Assembly (NCBI GenBank): GCA_030248215.1
Contig: JASANG010002616.1
Span: forward strand, 1-64,000
Reading direction: 5' to 3'
DNA from: Enoplolaimus lenunculus
Taxonomy: Eukaryota; Nematoda; Enoplea; Enoplida; Thoracostomopsidae
Length of the DNA: 64,000 nt
Shown here: positions 44,124 to 55,290 of the stretch, in pieces
Numbering within the stretch: position 1 is the first letter of the stretch
Layout: each line of letters starts with the position of its first letter
Position numbers and translations under genes: made by a program
Notes under the pieces: generated by a model
The model's input: the letters and a program-made list of their open reading frames with translations, nothing else
Database searches by the model: none
Told to the model about the DNA's origin: nothing

Positions 44124-44218
44124 GGGTTTTCGATCATTTACAAGCAAGGTTGAAACTTTCTACGGGGGGAGGCGAAATTCTTCTTGAATTGGCTGAGCCC
44201 CGTGGCCACGTATTTGCA
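44124..44218 (+). mobile_element. Family H repeat, right half
   Basis: AGGGTTTTCGATCATTTACA, AGCAAGGTTGAAACTTTCTA and CGGGGGGAGG continue the left half at 43,800 in register. Confidence 0.78.
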
Positions 44219-44543
44219 ACAGACCCAAGCGGTGAGGGTAGATTTAACTGGTGTACTTTGAAAATTTGTATTAAAAGTGTTTATACAGCTTGAACGGGGT
44301 CCTTCTGCCTAGATCTTATCCCCAAAGTTTCCGTGTAGCCCGAGAGCTCACACATTTTCATAGAAATGTGACTCCAGCTACCCAAAACCTAAATCTACTA
44401 AGATTTCGAGTCGCTGGGTGCAGTGACATCTGTACAGCGTTGTACCATTGGTCTTTGAAATGCAGATAGTTTAAGCGGAAAATATATAGAACCGATAACC
44501 AAACGCCAATCCAAAGCCTAGTGATTATATTCTCAAATGTGTA

Positions 44544-44773
44544 CTCTGTAAATTCCAATGAGTTGATTAATCAATTCAGCTAGCGAGTTGGTTATTTCTG
44601 AATTAATATCAGCAAACATTAACTCACTCTGAGTTGAGTTGACTTTGCGTAAGTTGATTAATTAACTCAGAATAGATTGAATCAACTCAAATTTCTGAGT
44701 TCTGATAGTCCTAACTCAGACTGAGTGATTCAACTCATACTGAGTTAAAATCAATTCACTGAAATTTACAGTG
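44544..44773 (+). mobile_element. Family C element
   Basis: CTCTGTAAATTCCAATGAG and CACTGAAATTTACAGTG ends, with TA on both flanks. Confidence 0.88.
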
Positions 44774-44947
44774 TACAGCACCTCACACCAGACTGTAAAA
44801 AGTTTTCAATCAGTTGAACAGTAAACGTGGTGGATTTGAAATTTCAAACAGTAGCCAACAGAATAAATTTAATTTCAAAAATGTGCTAAATTTTAAACCT
44901 CAGAATTTCACCGTTCAAAAGGAACGTATCACCAACTGATGATATAT

Positions 44948-45198
44948 CACTGTAAATTCGAGTGAGTTGATTTTAACTCAGAATGAGTTGAATCCACTGT
45001 AAAGTCTGAGCTCTAAATTAGGTCTTTCATAACTTAGAATTCTGAATTGAATTAACTCATTCTGAGTTTAATTATTTACTACTGGCCCGGAATTAAACCA
45101 ACTCAGCGCGAGTTAGTGTTTACTGTTTTCAACTCAGAAATAACAAGAAATGACTATTAATTCGCTCTCTGAGATTTGATTAATCGGAATTTACAGTG
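44948..45198 (-). mobile_element. Family C element
   Basis: CACTGTAAATTCGAGTGAG and AATCGGAATTTACAGTG ends. Confidence 0.88.
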
Positions 45199-45281
45199 TT
45201 ATAAGTGACAGAAATGCTGGCTCATTCTCAAGAATAAAGCTTAGACACGACTTGAATGTAAACTTACACGTCGCAGTTAAA

Positions 45282-45519
45282 CACTGTAAATTTCAATGAG
45301 TTGATTAATCAGTTCAGCTAGCGAATTAGTTATTTCAGAATTAAAATCTGTGAACTTTAACTCGCTCCGAATTGGGTACACCCCCCCGAGGCCGGGCGGG
45401 GGTAATTAACTCACAATGAATATGAATCAACTCAAAATTATGAGTTGTGATAGTCCTAAACTCAGACTGAGTGATTCAGCTCATTCTGCGTTAAAATCAA
45501 CTCACTGAAATCTACAGTG
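45282..45519 (+). mobile_element. Family C element with GC-rich replacement inside
   Basis: CACTGTAAATTTCAATGAG and CACTGAAATCTACAGTG ends. The middle has ACCCCCCCGAGGCCGGGCGG in place of the usual GAGTTGA block. Confidence 0.85.
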
Positions 45520-45605
45520 TACTGTATTATTTAACTCAGAAATAAAAACAGAAATGACTAATTTTTTCGCTGCTCCGATTAAACAACTCACTAGAATTTA
45601 CAACG
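45520..45605 (-). mobile_element. Family C fragment
   Basis: ATTTAACTCAGAAATAAAAA to CACTAGAATTTACA, directly abutting the preceding copy. Confidence 0.65.
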
Positions 45606-46350
45606 AAAAATACTCACTGAACGCAACCTAAAAATGTCTTACAAATGTTGCATTATTTTAGGTTTCTGGTTCGCACACACAAAAAAAGTTTTTTTTTTCT
45701 ACCCACGTCATCAAATGATTTATAAACACACGCGGGGTATACAGGCCACGAGGCCTGGTCGGCGGTCTCGCTTGAGAGTTAATTTGATTTCATATACAGA
45801 TTATTTATTAGATTTATACCGCAAAAAAGTTTATAGATGGTTCGGTTGAGTGTAAATTTGAAATATTTTTTAAGCTGCTAAGCTATTTTTTGGACCGGTA
45901 TTGTGCTTGCCATATATGTACAGTGACCAGACGGAAACCAGGGTTTCATTTCAAAAGGGTGTAATTCTAACAAACGGGCCAGAGTTTCATAGGAACGTCT
46001 ACAGGAGTGAAAGCGTTAGGAAAATGGTGCCTAGCCCTGGAAAAGGTTGGGCTCCGGTCGCAAAGCCTGGAAGACGTACCAGCAGCATCTTCTTAAAAAG
46101 AGTTTTGACCCAAGTTGGCCGTGTTGAGCGAACAATTTTTAGCTTTCCAGAAAAGAAAGATAGTCTAAAATTTAATTTGTGTCTTGACTAAAAATATAAG
46201 CACTGTTTCCAGGAATAGACTGCCGAATCTAAATTTTCGTTAAGCCTGTAAGCCCGTGTGCCTAAAGCGTAAGCCTTAACCTGGGAATGTGCGAGAAAGT
46301 TTATATACAATAGTTAATTACAGAGTTAAAGTTGAATTTTAAATAATACG
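45606..46350. other. Intergenic, nothing recognised
   Basis: Short ORFs are present, but none shows a domain or splice pattern I recognise. Worn TTAGGC-like units occur near 46,230-46,280. Confidence 0.4.
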
Positions 46351-46364
46351 TCAAGGCCTGCTAC

Positions 46365-47075
46365 CGGGTATCCGGATGGAAACATTCGGATATGTGCTCA
46401 AAAAGGAATATAATATCCAGATATGTATCAAAAAATATATAAGTATCCGGATATGTATCAAAAATATATAACATCCGGATATGTATCGAAAATATATATC
46501 ATATCCGGATATGTATCGAAAATATATAATATCCGGATATGTATCAAAAATATATAACATCCGGATATGTATCGAAAATATATAATATCCGGATATGTAT
46601 CAAAAATATATAACATCCGGATATGTATCAGAATATATCATATCCGGATATGTATCAAAAATGTATATAAGTATCCGGATATGTATCAAAAATATATAAT
46701 ATCCGGATATGTATCAAAAATATATAACATCCGGATATGTATCAGAATATATATCATATCCGGATATGTATCAAAAATGTATATAAGTATCCGGATATGT
46801 ATCAAAAATATATAATATCCGAAAATGTATCAAAAATATATAACATCGGATATGTATCGAAAATATATAATATCCGGATATGTATCAAAAATATATAACA
46901 CCCGGATATGTATCGAAAATATATAATATCCGGATATGTATCAAAAATATATAACATCCGTATATGTATCAAAAATATATAACATCTGGATATGTATTGA
47001 AAATATATAACATCCGGATATGTATAAAAATATATATAATATCCGGATATTGTACATTTCTTTTTGAATATATAT
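46365..47075 (+). repeat. Minisatellite of about 26-28 bases, over 20 units
   Basis: The unit is ATCCGGATATGTATCAAAAA plus TATATAA, tandem from about 46,370 to 47,060. Variants (GTATCGAAAAT, GTATCAGAAT, ATGTATATAAGT) alternate in a higher-order pattern. The core ATCCGGAT is palindromic. ORFs on both strands across it are repeat translations. Confidence 0.95.
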
Positions 47076-47445
47076 CCGGAATTTTTGCACATCCATTACC
47101 CACCGGATACTTGTCATATATCCGAAATGCTTGTGCGCTAATAAGTTTGCAATCAATACGGTTCTTACATTGATGTATAGACATTCCTTCTATTTAGGTT
47201 TTTTATTTTTTGATCAAGGCTTTAACCATACCAGTTGTGTTGTTGTATCGGTAAAGTAACTAATAATATATACCGTGAGTGACATGCATGATTAGGCAGA
47301 TACATGAACCTAAATTGCCTAAAAATGCTTACTCAGTCCGGTAGATTTTACCAGTAATCAGCCAAAAGTTTATAGTTCAACATTGTTGATTGACAAACCA
47401 TGTATACATACATAACTGAAAAAATGTAGCACGCTTTAGAGATTC

Positions 47446-47604
47446 GGACCAATGCAAAGAACAGGGGTAGAACAGTATTTTAAGCACATTCCTAAGCCAA
47501 AGCCTAAGCCTAAAGTAAGTTAAGCAAAAAAATAGTCTAAAGCTTAAGCTTACTCTTTTCCAGTCCCACAGAAAAACGTTCCGCCCCTGATCTTTACATG
47601 GGCC
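47446..47604 (+). mobile_element. Family A element, subtype II, short array
   Basis: GGACCAATGCAAAGAACAGG and CCTGATCTTTACATGGGCC ends, with CCTAAGCCAAAGCCTAAGCC between. Confidence 0.88.
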
Positions 47605-47885
47605 GACATTCGTAAGGAAAACACTGTATGCATAGTGACCCGAATAACAGAGAAGTGAGGTGAGAGTTAAGAGTCCTATTTTGACTCTGAATCAAACAAT
47701 TTCAACAGGAGTTGAAAACTATTGAATTTTGGGTCTGAATGCTACGACAAAAATGAGTATTTTGTAAGATGGCATCGGCAAACACAGTTTCGAAGAAGCC
47801 GGGACACTGGTCCGTGCTTAAAATGAAACAAATTTGACGTAAAACGCGACACTTTTTGGACATTTTGTGTTCGGGTAGCCAGCAC
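47605..47885. other. Intergenic, nothing recognised
   Basis: No gene or repeat boundary recognised. Confidence 0.4.
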
Positions 47886-47887
47886 CT

Positions 47888-48184
47888 GCTAAGTAATTAC
47901 TTAACAATTTAGTCGTTTTTAAAAGGGAACTTAAGTAAAGACTTTATGTCATCGACTATACCTTACCAATTAAACGTTCAGATTGCTTGGTATATAATTG
48001 AAATTGTAGACTCATTATGCTTACTTTAAAGGAAAACTGATACTTTTTCTTATGACAATGGCGGCGACTTTTGACGTTTGTTTGTTTTTGCTCAAAGATT
48101 TAAGTAGTTACTTAAAGTAAGTCGGCGAGTTAAGTAACTACTTAATTACAAAGTGGAATTATGATTTCAGAAACCCAGCCGCTG
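47888..48184 (-). mobile_element. Family G element
   Basis: AGTAATTACTTAACAATTTA in one arm and TTAAGTAACTACTTAATTAC in the other. The right end GATTTCAGAAACCCAGCCGC matches the family G terminus in reverse. The left terminus is worn. Confidence 0.75.
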
Positions 48185-48955
48185 TTTATATTTACAGGTC
48201 CATTAGAACTTCAGCTTTAAAAGTAAATTTTTATTTTTTAATTATAAGTATTAATTTTTAATAAAGTATAGTCTGGTAACTGATCTTTAGCCACTCCCTG
48301 ACAAATTATTTTTAAAACTTGAAACTTTTTCACAATTATGGAGGATAATCCATGTAATAATGCGCGCATAGTGGTAAAAATTATACACCCACCCCCCTTA
48401 GGACCAGTGTCATAAAACGATGCTATACCGAGCGCCTGATGACAACACACAACCTGTATTTAGAGAGTCAATTTTGTCCTGACAGTGTTCCAAGGGAGTA
48501 GGGACAAAACAGAATCCCGCGGTAGGGACTACTGACAAAACGCAGACTCTCGCTACAGCGTCGTTTCTGCGAAATAAATTTTAATTTTTTGTGTATAGCT
48601 TCTGCTAAAACAAATGTACAACAATAGTCCCTTCGAGTTCGAACAGTGTCTCGTTACAGTGTAAAGGAAATTATGCACTGGGTTCTGTGAGTGTAGCGAC
48701 ATTGGAGAACCTGTAAGCAGGATGTTCGCGTTGTCCTTGGAATGTGTAAAAAGACTAGTTCTAAATATAAACATCCTTCCTACAGAGTTCCTGAAAATGG
48801 ACATAGGTCCTTCCCAGACCTAGACAATTTTTTGGATGACGCAAAACTAAATTTTTTTCAAGAATTTCAATGAGATATGCCTATTCGTGTAGCAAAATAT
48901 TTTATATTCTCCATGCAGCTTCAGAAATATACACAATAAACGTACAAACCATAGT
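48185..48955. other. Intergenic, nothing recognised
   Basis: ORFs of 70-83 codons on the minus strand have no domain I recognise. Confidence 0.4.
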
Positions 48956-48957
48956 GA

Positions 48958-49075
48958 AGGATCCGGAATTTTTAAAAACATAAACCGGAGTTCGGCTTCC
49001 GGTTTCGGCTGCGGCAGAAAGTCGACCTGCTGCTCCGGTTCCGGTAAAATCTGCCGGAGGTTCAGGCAATTTCAT
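48958..49075 (-). mobile_element. Family E (hAT-type) fragment
   Basis: GGATCCGGAATTTTTAAAAA, CCGGTTTCGGCTGCGGCAGA and TGCCGGAGGTTCAGGCAATT are family E subterminal phrases. The outer ends are lost. Confidence 0.55.
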
Positions 49076-49159
49076 TAGTGACATTTAGTTTAGTTTTATA
49101 AAATTTATTTGTTTGGCGCGTTTTTGGTTTTAACGTTTGGTACAATTTCGCACAGAAAC

Positions 49160-49325
49160 CAGGACTGTAGTGACCCGAATAAGAGGGGGTGGGGTAATAT
49201 AGGGGTCCCCAACCGGATGTATACCAGTAACGAAAGGTGGCGGATGGCGGGTTAAAAATAAATAACAGTCCGTAACCAAACAACAGGGGGTTACACTCTG
49301 GAGAGGCCAAACAAATATCAGTCCC
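49160..49325 (+). mobile_element. Family F element
   Basis: GACTGTAGTGACCCGAATAA, then AAAAATAAATAACAGTCCGT and CTCTGGAGAGGCCAAACAAA, as at 34,852. It abuts a family D half element. Confidence 0.75.
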
Positions 49326-49435
49326 ACACTGCAAAAATTGTGAGTCAAATTGACTCTCTCCGAAATAGGCTTTAACTGAATACACAAATTGAGTCAAAAT
49401 TCGACCCCGCTAGAGTCAAATTCGATTCACTGAAT
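49326..49435 (+). mobile_element. Family D half element
   Basis: CACTGCAAAAATTGTGAG, TCTCTCCGAAATAGGCTTTA and CTAGAGTCAAATTCGATTC. The second arm is missing. Confidence 0.75.
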
Positions 49436-49456
49436 ATTGCATACCGGCACGCTATA

Positions 49457-49710
49457 CACTGCAAATTGTAATCAGTAGATTAGTCAAATCTAACTAGCGA
49501 GTTAGTTATTTTTGAATTAATAATATTAAACACTATTAACTCAATATGAGTTGATTTGATTCTCACTCTGAGTTGAAATGATTTTGGCTGAGCTGATTAA
49601 TTAACTCAGAACGAGTTGAATTGAATCTGAACTCAGCGTTGTGATAGTCTTAACTCAGATTGAGTGATATATCTTATTCTGAGTTAAAATCAACTCACTT
49701 AAATTTACAG
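49457..49710 (+). mobile_element. Family C element
   Basis: CACTGCAAATTGTAATCAG and CACTTAAATTTACAGGG ends. Confidence 0.83.
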
Positions 49711-50096
49711 GGTAGCACACAAACCATACCCCTTGATTCGCCACAGTCGGTCTTTCGGTGACAGGTTTGACGATTCCAGGTTATCCGATATGCCACTCTG
49801 GCAAACATAAGCTTCAAATCGTAGCTACAGTAAAAAATTGCATTTTTATTAAAAAATATTACACAAAGCAATATATTTAAGTATAGGATCGGCAGCCATA
49901 TTAAACGAAACTTTCAGATTCCGGTTTTATACAGAACGGTATTCGGTTTCATCATAACAACCTTTTCTATTTTATTACTGAATAAATCCTCTCGTGGTGC
50001 AGTGGAATATAAGAGTTGAAAGAGTTTTTTTCCAGATTCAGTTCAAGTTTTGACTCGTGAATATTGAATTTAGTGGCGGATTCCGGATTGTGACAC

Positions 50097-50228
50097 GCCC
50101 GTAGCCCGCTCACCTTGCTAGGGGGGACTAACAATTTTTTAGAACGGGCATTCAAGGGTTTTCAATGACTTTCAAGCAAGGTTGAAATTTTTCTAGGGGT
50201 CCAAAATTTTTGCAGGCCGCCGAATCTT
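50097..50228 (+). mobile_element. Family H G-rich repeat
   Basis: CCCGTAGCCCGCTCACCTTG, CTAGGGGGGACTAACAATTT, CATTCAAGGGTTTTCAATGA and CAAGCAAGGTTGAAATTTTT. Confidence 0.75.
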
Positions 50229-50420
50229 CGGCGTCATTACATTACATGTGAACAATTTAAACCTGATAAAATACTATAGCTCAGCATTGAAGTTATGCAA
50301 CCTCGTAAGGAATCAAGTATACAAATTTGATGAGCAATTAAACTAAGCGCACACTGTGTTCGTGAAATAAATACAATAATACACAGTTAACGCACAGGCA
50401 ATGATGCAGGCGTTGATTGC

Positions 50421-50880
50421 AGTTTAAATTCCAATGAGTTGATTAATCAATTCAGCTAGCGAGTTGGTTATTTCTGAATTAATATCAGTAAACATTAACT
50501 CACTCTGAGAGTTGAGCAGACTCTGGGTTGATAGTACTAACTCAGACTGAGTGATTCAACTCAAAATTCTAAGTTCTGATAGTCCTAACTCAGACTGAGT
50601 GATTCAACTCATTCTGAGCTACAATCGACTCACTGATCAGTGAGTTGATTGCAGCTCAGAATGAGTTGAATCACTCAGTCTGAGTTAGGACTATCAGAAC
50701 TCAGAATTTTGAGTTGATTAAATTCATTCTGAGTTAATTAATCAACTCACCCAGAGTCAACTGAACTCAGAGTGATAATCAACGCAACTCAGAGTGAGTT
50801 TAAGTTTACTGTTACTAACTCAGAAATAACCAACTCGCTAGCTGAATTGATTAATCAACTCATTGAAATTTACAGTGTAC
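50421..50880. mobile_element. Two family C elements fused head to head (large palindrome)
   Basis: The left half starts AAATTCCAATGAGTTGATTA, and the right half ends TCATTGAAATTTACAGTG. The centre at about 50,638 reads CACTGATCAGTG, where two right ends meet in mirror image. The arms differ by a small deletion and a duplicated ACTCAGACTGAGTGATTCAA block in the left one. Confidence 0.85.
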
Positions 50881-51204
50881 AGTGTAAACTATATATGTGC
50901 CATTATTGATGGCTTGTTTGAAAACCGATCGCTAACTGGTGATAAATGCTATAGTCATTTACGAATACCGAATCATTAGAATTTTTCTTTCCAAACACAT
51001 CCATCTTTATAGCAAGAAAAAACACTGACAGACATATAATATATACATTATAGGCTGTTTTGCAACATTTTAAACTTGCTTATATACATTTACTCTGCTT
51101 CATTCACCCCCCACAACCCAGAGTGGTAAAACTGTGGGTGGTTCGGTCAGAGCTGTCAATATATATGGTTCACAACCCGGTTTTGATGTTATCTATAAAT
51201 GCTG

Positions 51205-51415
51205 CACTGTTAAAAAATGGGGGAATCAAATTGAGTCTCTCGGAAATAGGCTTTTCCTTACTACACAAACTGAGTCAACTTCGACTCCGCCAGAGTCAAA
51301 CGTGCGACATAGTGAATCGAATTTGACTCTGGTGAAGTTGAATTTGACTCACATTGTGTAGTCAGGAAAAGCCTATTTCTGAGACAGTCAATTTGACTCA
51401 CCATTTTTTGCAGTG
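51205..51415. mobile_element. Family D palindromic element
   Basis: CACTGTTAAAAAATGGGGG and CACCATTTTTTGCAGTG ends, with both arms present. Confidence 0.88.
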
Positions 51416-51439
51416 TGGGTTAGCGTAAATAGGTTTATT

Positions 51440-51600
51440 TCGAGGTGACGCAATACCAGTCGTACGGTGTCGTCCGTCACTGTCCGGCGCTGTGCGTTTA
51501 CTGTCCGTGGACATACGGCATCGTACGTGAGTCGTTTGCGTACGATATCGCAAGGTGACGAACAGGGCCCGACGGTAACGGATGGCGCCTGACGGCGTCA
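51440..51600 (+). repeat. CGTCCGTCACTGTCCGG-type dispersed repeat
   Basis: GTCGTCCGTCACTGTCCGGC, GGCATCGTACGTGAGTCG and GCGTACGATATCGCAAGG are related to 36,960 and 38,830. GC-rich and partly self-complementary. Confidence 0.5.
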
Positions 51601-51703
51601 AAGCTATGCAGGCACCGTAGTATCAGTAAATATACAGCTGAGAGTTCTTGTACGGTCCTACTGTTTAAGGTTAAGGTTTTAGGCTTAGCTTCGCGCCAGG
51701 ACA

Positions 51704-51850
51704 GTAGCCCCAGCTTACCTTGCTAGGAGGGTTGAAAAATTTTCAGGAGGGGCATACAAGGGTTTTCGATTACAAGCAAGATTGACGATTTTCTACGTGG
51801 GGCTCAAAATTGTTGGGCCTGAGTCCCCATGCCCCCCTAATTGGCCACAG
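51704..51850 (+). mobile_element. Family H G-rich repeat
   Basis: GTAGCCCCAGCTTACCTTGC, GGAGGGGCATACAAGGGTTT and TCGATTACAAGCAAG. This intact copy shows the sequence that was interrupted at 43,865. Confidence 0.78.
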
Positions 51851-52044
51851 GTCTGCTTCATGCTTACCTTTGTTTTGCATTATACTTCTGGCTTCGGCCG
51901 TATTTATTGACCTACAACTGCGGAAATTTTTAGTTTTAAAACCAGCCAGGCAATTTTTATTTCAAAACACCAGGTTAACATTTTGCACTTCGTATCAATA
52001 TACCTAATTTTGTTAGACTTTAATGTAATAGGTATTATTTCTTT

Positions 52045-52253
52045 GGTCCATGTATAGAACAAGGCCGGAACAGTAGTATAAGCATATTCCTATAAGCCTA
52101 AGAATAAGCCTAAGCCTGTAAGCCTAAGCGTCAGGATGAGCCTATTCCTATTAAGCCTAAGCCTAAACCTAAGCCTAAGCAAAAAAATTTAGTATAAAGC
52201 TTAAACTGGCTCTGTTACAGCCCCTTCGGAAAAAGTTCCGGCCCTGTTGGGCC
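52045..52253 (+). mobile_element. Family A telomere-repeat element, subtype I
   Basis: GTCCATGTATAGAACAAGGC at the left. The right terminus is shortened (GGCCCTGTTGGGCC), with TCTATACAT lost. Two CCTAAG blocks. Confidence 0.87.
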
Positions 52254-52750
52254 GTTGCTTTTATATTATTCTGTTTTACCCGGTTTAACGCGTCCGACTG
52301 TTCTTCAGATCGTTTCTTTTTATGTGCAAAATCTAATCAAATGCAATCTTCAATGTAGACAGATTAGTAAATAACGTTAGTAGTTTATAGCAAAATCAAT
52401 ATACTACACCCTTTTATTTTACTTTCCTATAACTGCGTGTATAGGGAGGATATATCCGGTCCGACATTGGCGGAAATTCAACATAAGATGACACTTTTAC
52501 AAGCTTTAGAATAATCTTCTGGATTCTTAAGGGTAAAATAACGTTGCTAGCAAGGCACGCTCGCAAAAACGTGTACTAGCTAATATACCCTTTCAAAATG
52601 ATAGTTTGGTTTTACATTTCTGGTAATGCGTACGGTTTTAGAAGTATAACTAAACTAATTACAAATAGCCGAAATAAGAATAATTCTTTTGAGTCAATTA
52701 TTAATCAATTTCAGCAGTTTTTGTTGAACCAATGACGACAAATCAAAATA
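52254..52750. other. Intergenic, nothing recognised
   Basis: No gene or repeat boundary recognised. Confidence 0.4.
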
Positions 52751-52751
52751 A

Positions 52752-52965
52752 ACATTGGCTGGGTTTCTGAAATTTTAATAAGTATTTACATAAGTTATAC
52801 TTAAGTCGCCGACTTAAGTAAATACTTAAATTTTCGAGCACAACCAAATATAAGCGCCAAATTGCGGCCATCGTCATGACATGAAAATAACAGTTTTGCT
52901 TTATAAGGAGGCATCATGGGTCTACAATTTCAATTATGCCAAGTTTAATAGTATGTGAACGGTTA
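52752..52965 (+). mobile_element. Family G element, right end lost
   Basis: CATTGGCTGGGTTTCTGAAA, ATACTTAAGTCGCCGACTTA, and an interior (CATCATGGGTCTACAATTTC) matching 47,950-48,050 in reverse. Truncated near a family F end. Confidence 0.78.
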
Positions 52966-52979
52966 ATTACTCAAAATGG

Positions 52980-53022
52980 GCAACCCCCTCTTATTACCAC
53001 CTCTTATTCGGGTCCCTACAGT
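52980..53022 (+). mobile_element. Family F terminal fragment
   Basis: CCCCCTCTTATTACCACCTC and TTATTCGGGTCCCTACAGTA. Confidence 0.55.
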
Positions 53023-53024
53023 AC

Positions 53025-53424
53025 TCAAAAATGGTTTAGTCCACCGGTTATTGAAGCTTTTTGCCTTTGCGCTTCAGTATTCTTCCAACCGTAACGTTAG
53101 TGGCTTCAGAGAACATCGCGCTGAAGCCATAAAGCTAATATGCAAATCGTCCATTGCCGCAAAGTTATACCTGGTGAACGCATGATATTGTGGAACTTGC
53201 ACAAAATAAGCTTATATAGTGGTTTCTTTTAACAATTTGTGACAAATTTTCAAAAGGTTGATTGGATAAGGTTTGCAACGTAATATTACAAAAAATGTTG
53301 CACTTAAAGCCCCATTCACACATGCAAGTTTTGACAGCGACAACTCGCAGCTGCAACAATTTTTACACGTGCAAATTATTCACGAAAAGAACTTGCAGCT
53401 GAAAAGTTTATGAAGGTGAAAAGA
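53025..53424. other. Intergenic, nothing recognised
   Basis: No gene or repeat boundary recognised. Confidence 0.4.
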
Positions 53425-53427
53425 TTA

Positions 53428-54065
53428 TTTCTTAAACTCAAGACAATTATGTCTTAATCTAGACTGCAGACATATATATATGTCTTGAATGCAAGACATT
53501 AGTTTCTGAAAATTTTCAGAAATCTGTGTCTGAAATTTTTAACACTTAAATGTCTTAAATTTAAGAGTTTTTCATAAACTATAATAAGACAAATATTTCT
53601 GAAATACAAAAAAATATGTCTGAAATCAAAGACTTGTTTCGCTAATATTTACAACATATATGTCTTAGAAACAAGATTTACCAGAGAAGCGTCATTCAAA
53701 ATTGGGAGTTAAGATCAACTAAATTCGCTAATTTTACAACCTAAGATACGTCTAAGATGTAAAATTAGGTTGGGTGGAGCTTGAGCTGAACCCGAAATGT
53801 CTTTGAAGTTCGATTATTTATGTGCTTTCTTAAGAATATATAAAAAAAGCGACTTTTTTTACATACATAAACATTAAAAAATTAGTCTTGAATATAAGAC
53901 AACTATTTCTTGAAAGGAAGAAATTTATGTCTTATATATTGTAAATAATGATTTCTTTAATATAAGACATTGTTGTTTTAACCATTTGAGACATGAATTT
54001 CTGAGCTGTTTAAAAATTATTATGTCTGAAATACAAGACATTAATGTCTTGAAAGATTAAGAAAG
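53428..54065. mobile_element. AAGACAT/ATGTCTT palindrome-rich inverted-repeat element
   Basis: The left end (CTTAAACTCAAGACAATTAT, then GTCTTAA) pairs imperfectly with the right end (ACAAGACATTAATGTCTTG, then AAAGATTAAGAAAG). In between, more than a dozen short TGTCTT/AAGACA and TCTGAAAT pairs occur. No ORF of note and no second copy in the window. Confidence 0.65.
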
Positions 54066-54077
54066 TTGGAGTCAAAC

Positions 54078-54122
54078 ACTGCGCTGAGTTGCCTATATGC
54101 AACTCAATGTGAGAAGGGGTTC
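54078..54122 (+). repeat. Short dispersed repeat, second copy
   Basis: CACTGCGCTGAGTTGCCTAT, then GCAACTCAATGTGAGAAGGG, as at 4,905-4,948. Confidence 0.65.
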
Positions 54123-54180
54123 AGCTTACACTATTGCAGTCCCGCAGAAAAACGGTCCACCGCTGATCTTTAAATAGACC
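54123..54180 (+). mobile_element. Family A right-end fragment
   Basis: CAGCTTACACTATTGCAGTC, CCGCAGAAAAACGGTCC and GCTGATCTTTAAATAGACC form the subtype II right terminus without an array. Confidence 0.65.
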
Positions 54181-54414
54181 AAAACCGGCGTCTATGGTTA
54201 TTTTCTGACAACTGAGTTCCTGTTTATACGGCGACCAGACACTATATTACTATTGGTAGGGTCAATTTCCTATCAGTTTAGATTTCGTCTGTTGGACTAT
54301 AATCAAACCTTTTCCGGTAAAATTTTATCAAAATACAAAGAATCAAAATTTTCACCATAATTACTCAAATATCACTGTTTGTTTACACTATGCAAGGTAT
54401 AATAATAGTAATAA

Positions 54415-54475
54415 AAATAAATAATACATAATAATAATAATAATAATAATACTTAATAATAATATTAACTAACTT
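54415..54475 (+). repeat. AAT microsatellite
   Basis: AATAATAATAATAATAAT with a few interruptions. Confidence 0.85.
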
Positions 54476-54945
54476 ATTCTTGCTCCTTTCTTGGTTTAAT
54501 AAGAAAGCCGAGACGTCTAAGACTCAAATAATCCGTAAAAATTAATTCAAATTTGATTCGTATTTTCAAACTTTTAAATATTTTGTTTATAATTAAAAGT
54601 TTTGTCTTATTTTTTGCGAAAAATATATTTTTCTAATAATTAATAAAAACTGCAACCAGTGATACGTAATTTGGTCATCGTTCCAGCTATTTTTTATCAA
54701 TAGAATTTAACTTAAACAAACGATAAGACACGCAAAGCCGGTGAAGGTAATGGGTGAAATTGATCTGCCTTAGTTGATAAGTTGGAACTGTGAGCATTGC
54801 AACATCTTTTAAAAGTGATTTACTGCTGAATCACAGCTTAAGTACAATACATCATTTGCATACTGCTTATTTTAGCTTAAATCATTGTGCAAAATTTGCA
54901 GCTAAAACTGTTCAAAATACCAATTTACTGTGATTCTATGCAATG
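54476..54945. other. Intergenic, nothing recognised
   Basis: No gene or repeat boundary recognised. Confidence 0.4.
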
Positions 54946-54948
54946 CCC

Positions 54949-55290
54949 GGCCCATGTATAGAACAGGGCCGGAACAGTAGTATAAGCATATTCCTAAGCC
55001 TAAAGCCTATGCCTAAGCCTAAGCCTAACCTACGCCTAAGCCTAAGCCTAAGCGTAAGGATGAGCCTATTCCTAAGCCTAAGCCTACGCCTAAGCCTAAC
55101 CTACGTCTAAACATAAGCCTAAGCCTATAAGCGTAAGGAAGATCCTATTGCTAAGCCTAAGCCTTAACCTAAGCGTAAGGATGAGCCTATTCTTAAGCAT
55201 AAGCCTAAGCAAAAAATTTCGTCTAAAGCTTAAACTGACTCTGTTACAGCCCCTCCGGAAACCGGTCCGGCCCTGTTCTATACATGGGCC
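54949..55290 (+). mobile_element. Family A telomere-repeat element, subtype I, longest array
   Basis: GGCCCATGTATAGAACAGGG and CCCTGTTCTATACATGGGCC are perfect 20-base inverted ends. The interior has three CCTAAG blocks, each ended by GCGTAAGGATGAGCCTATTC-like spacers. This looks like the freshest copy. Confidence 0.93.

Noticed and set aside
46365-47075. CRISPR-like array
   Set aside because: The units are head-to-tail without unique spacers, and the genome is eukaryotic.
46351-47184. Many overlapping ORFs rich in YISGC, GYVSK and similar
   Set aside because: They are frame translations of the 28-base minisatellite.
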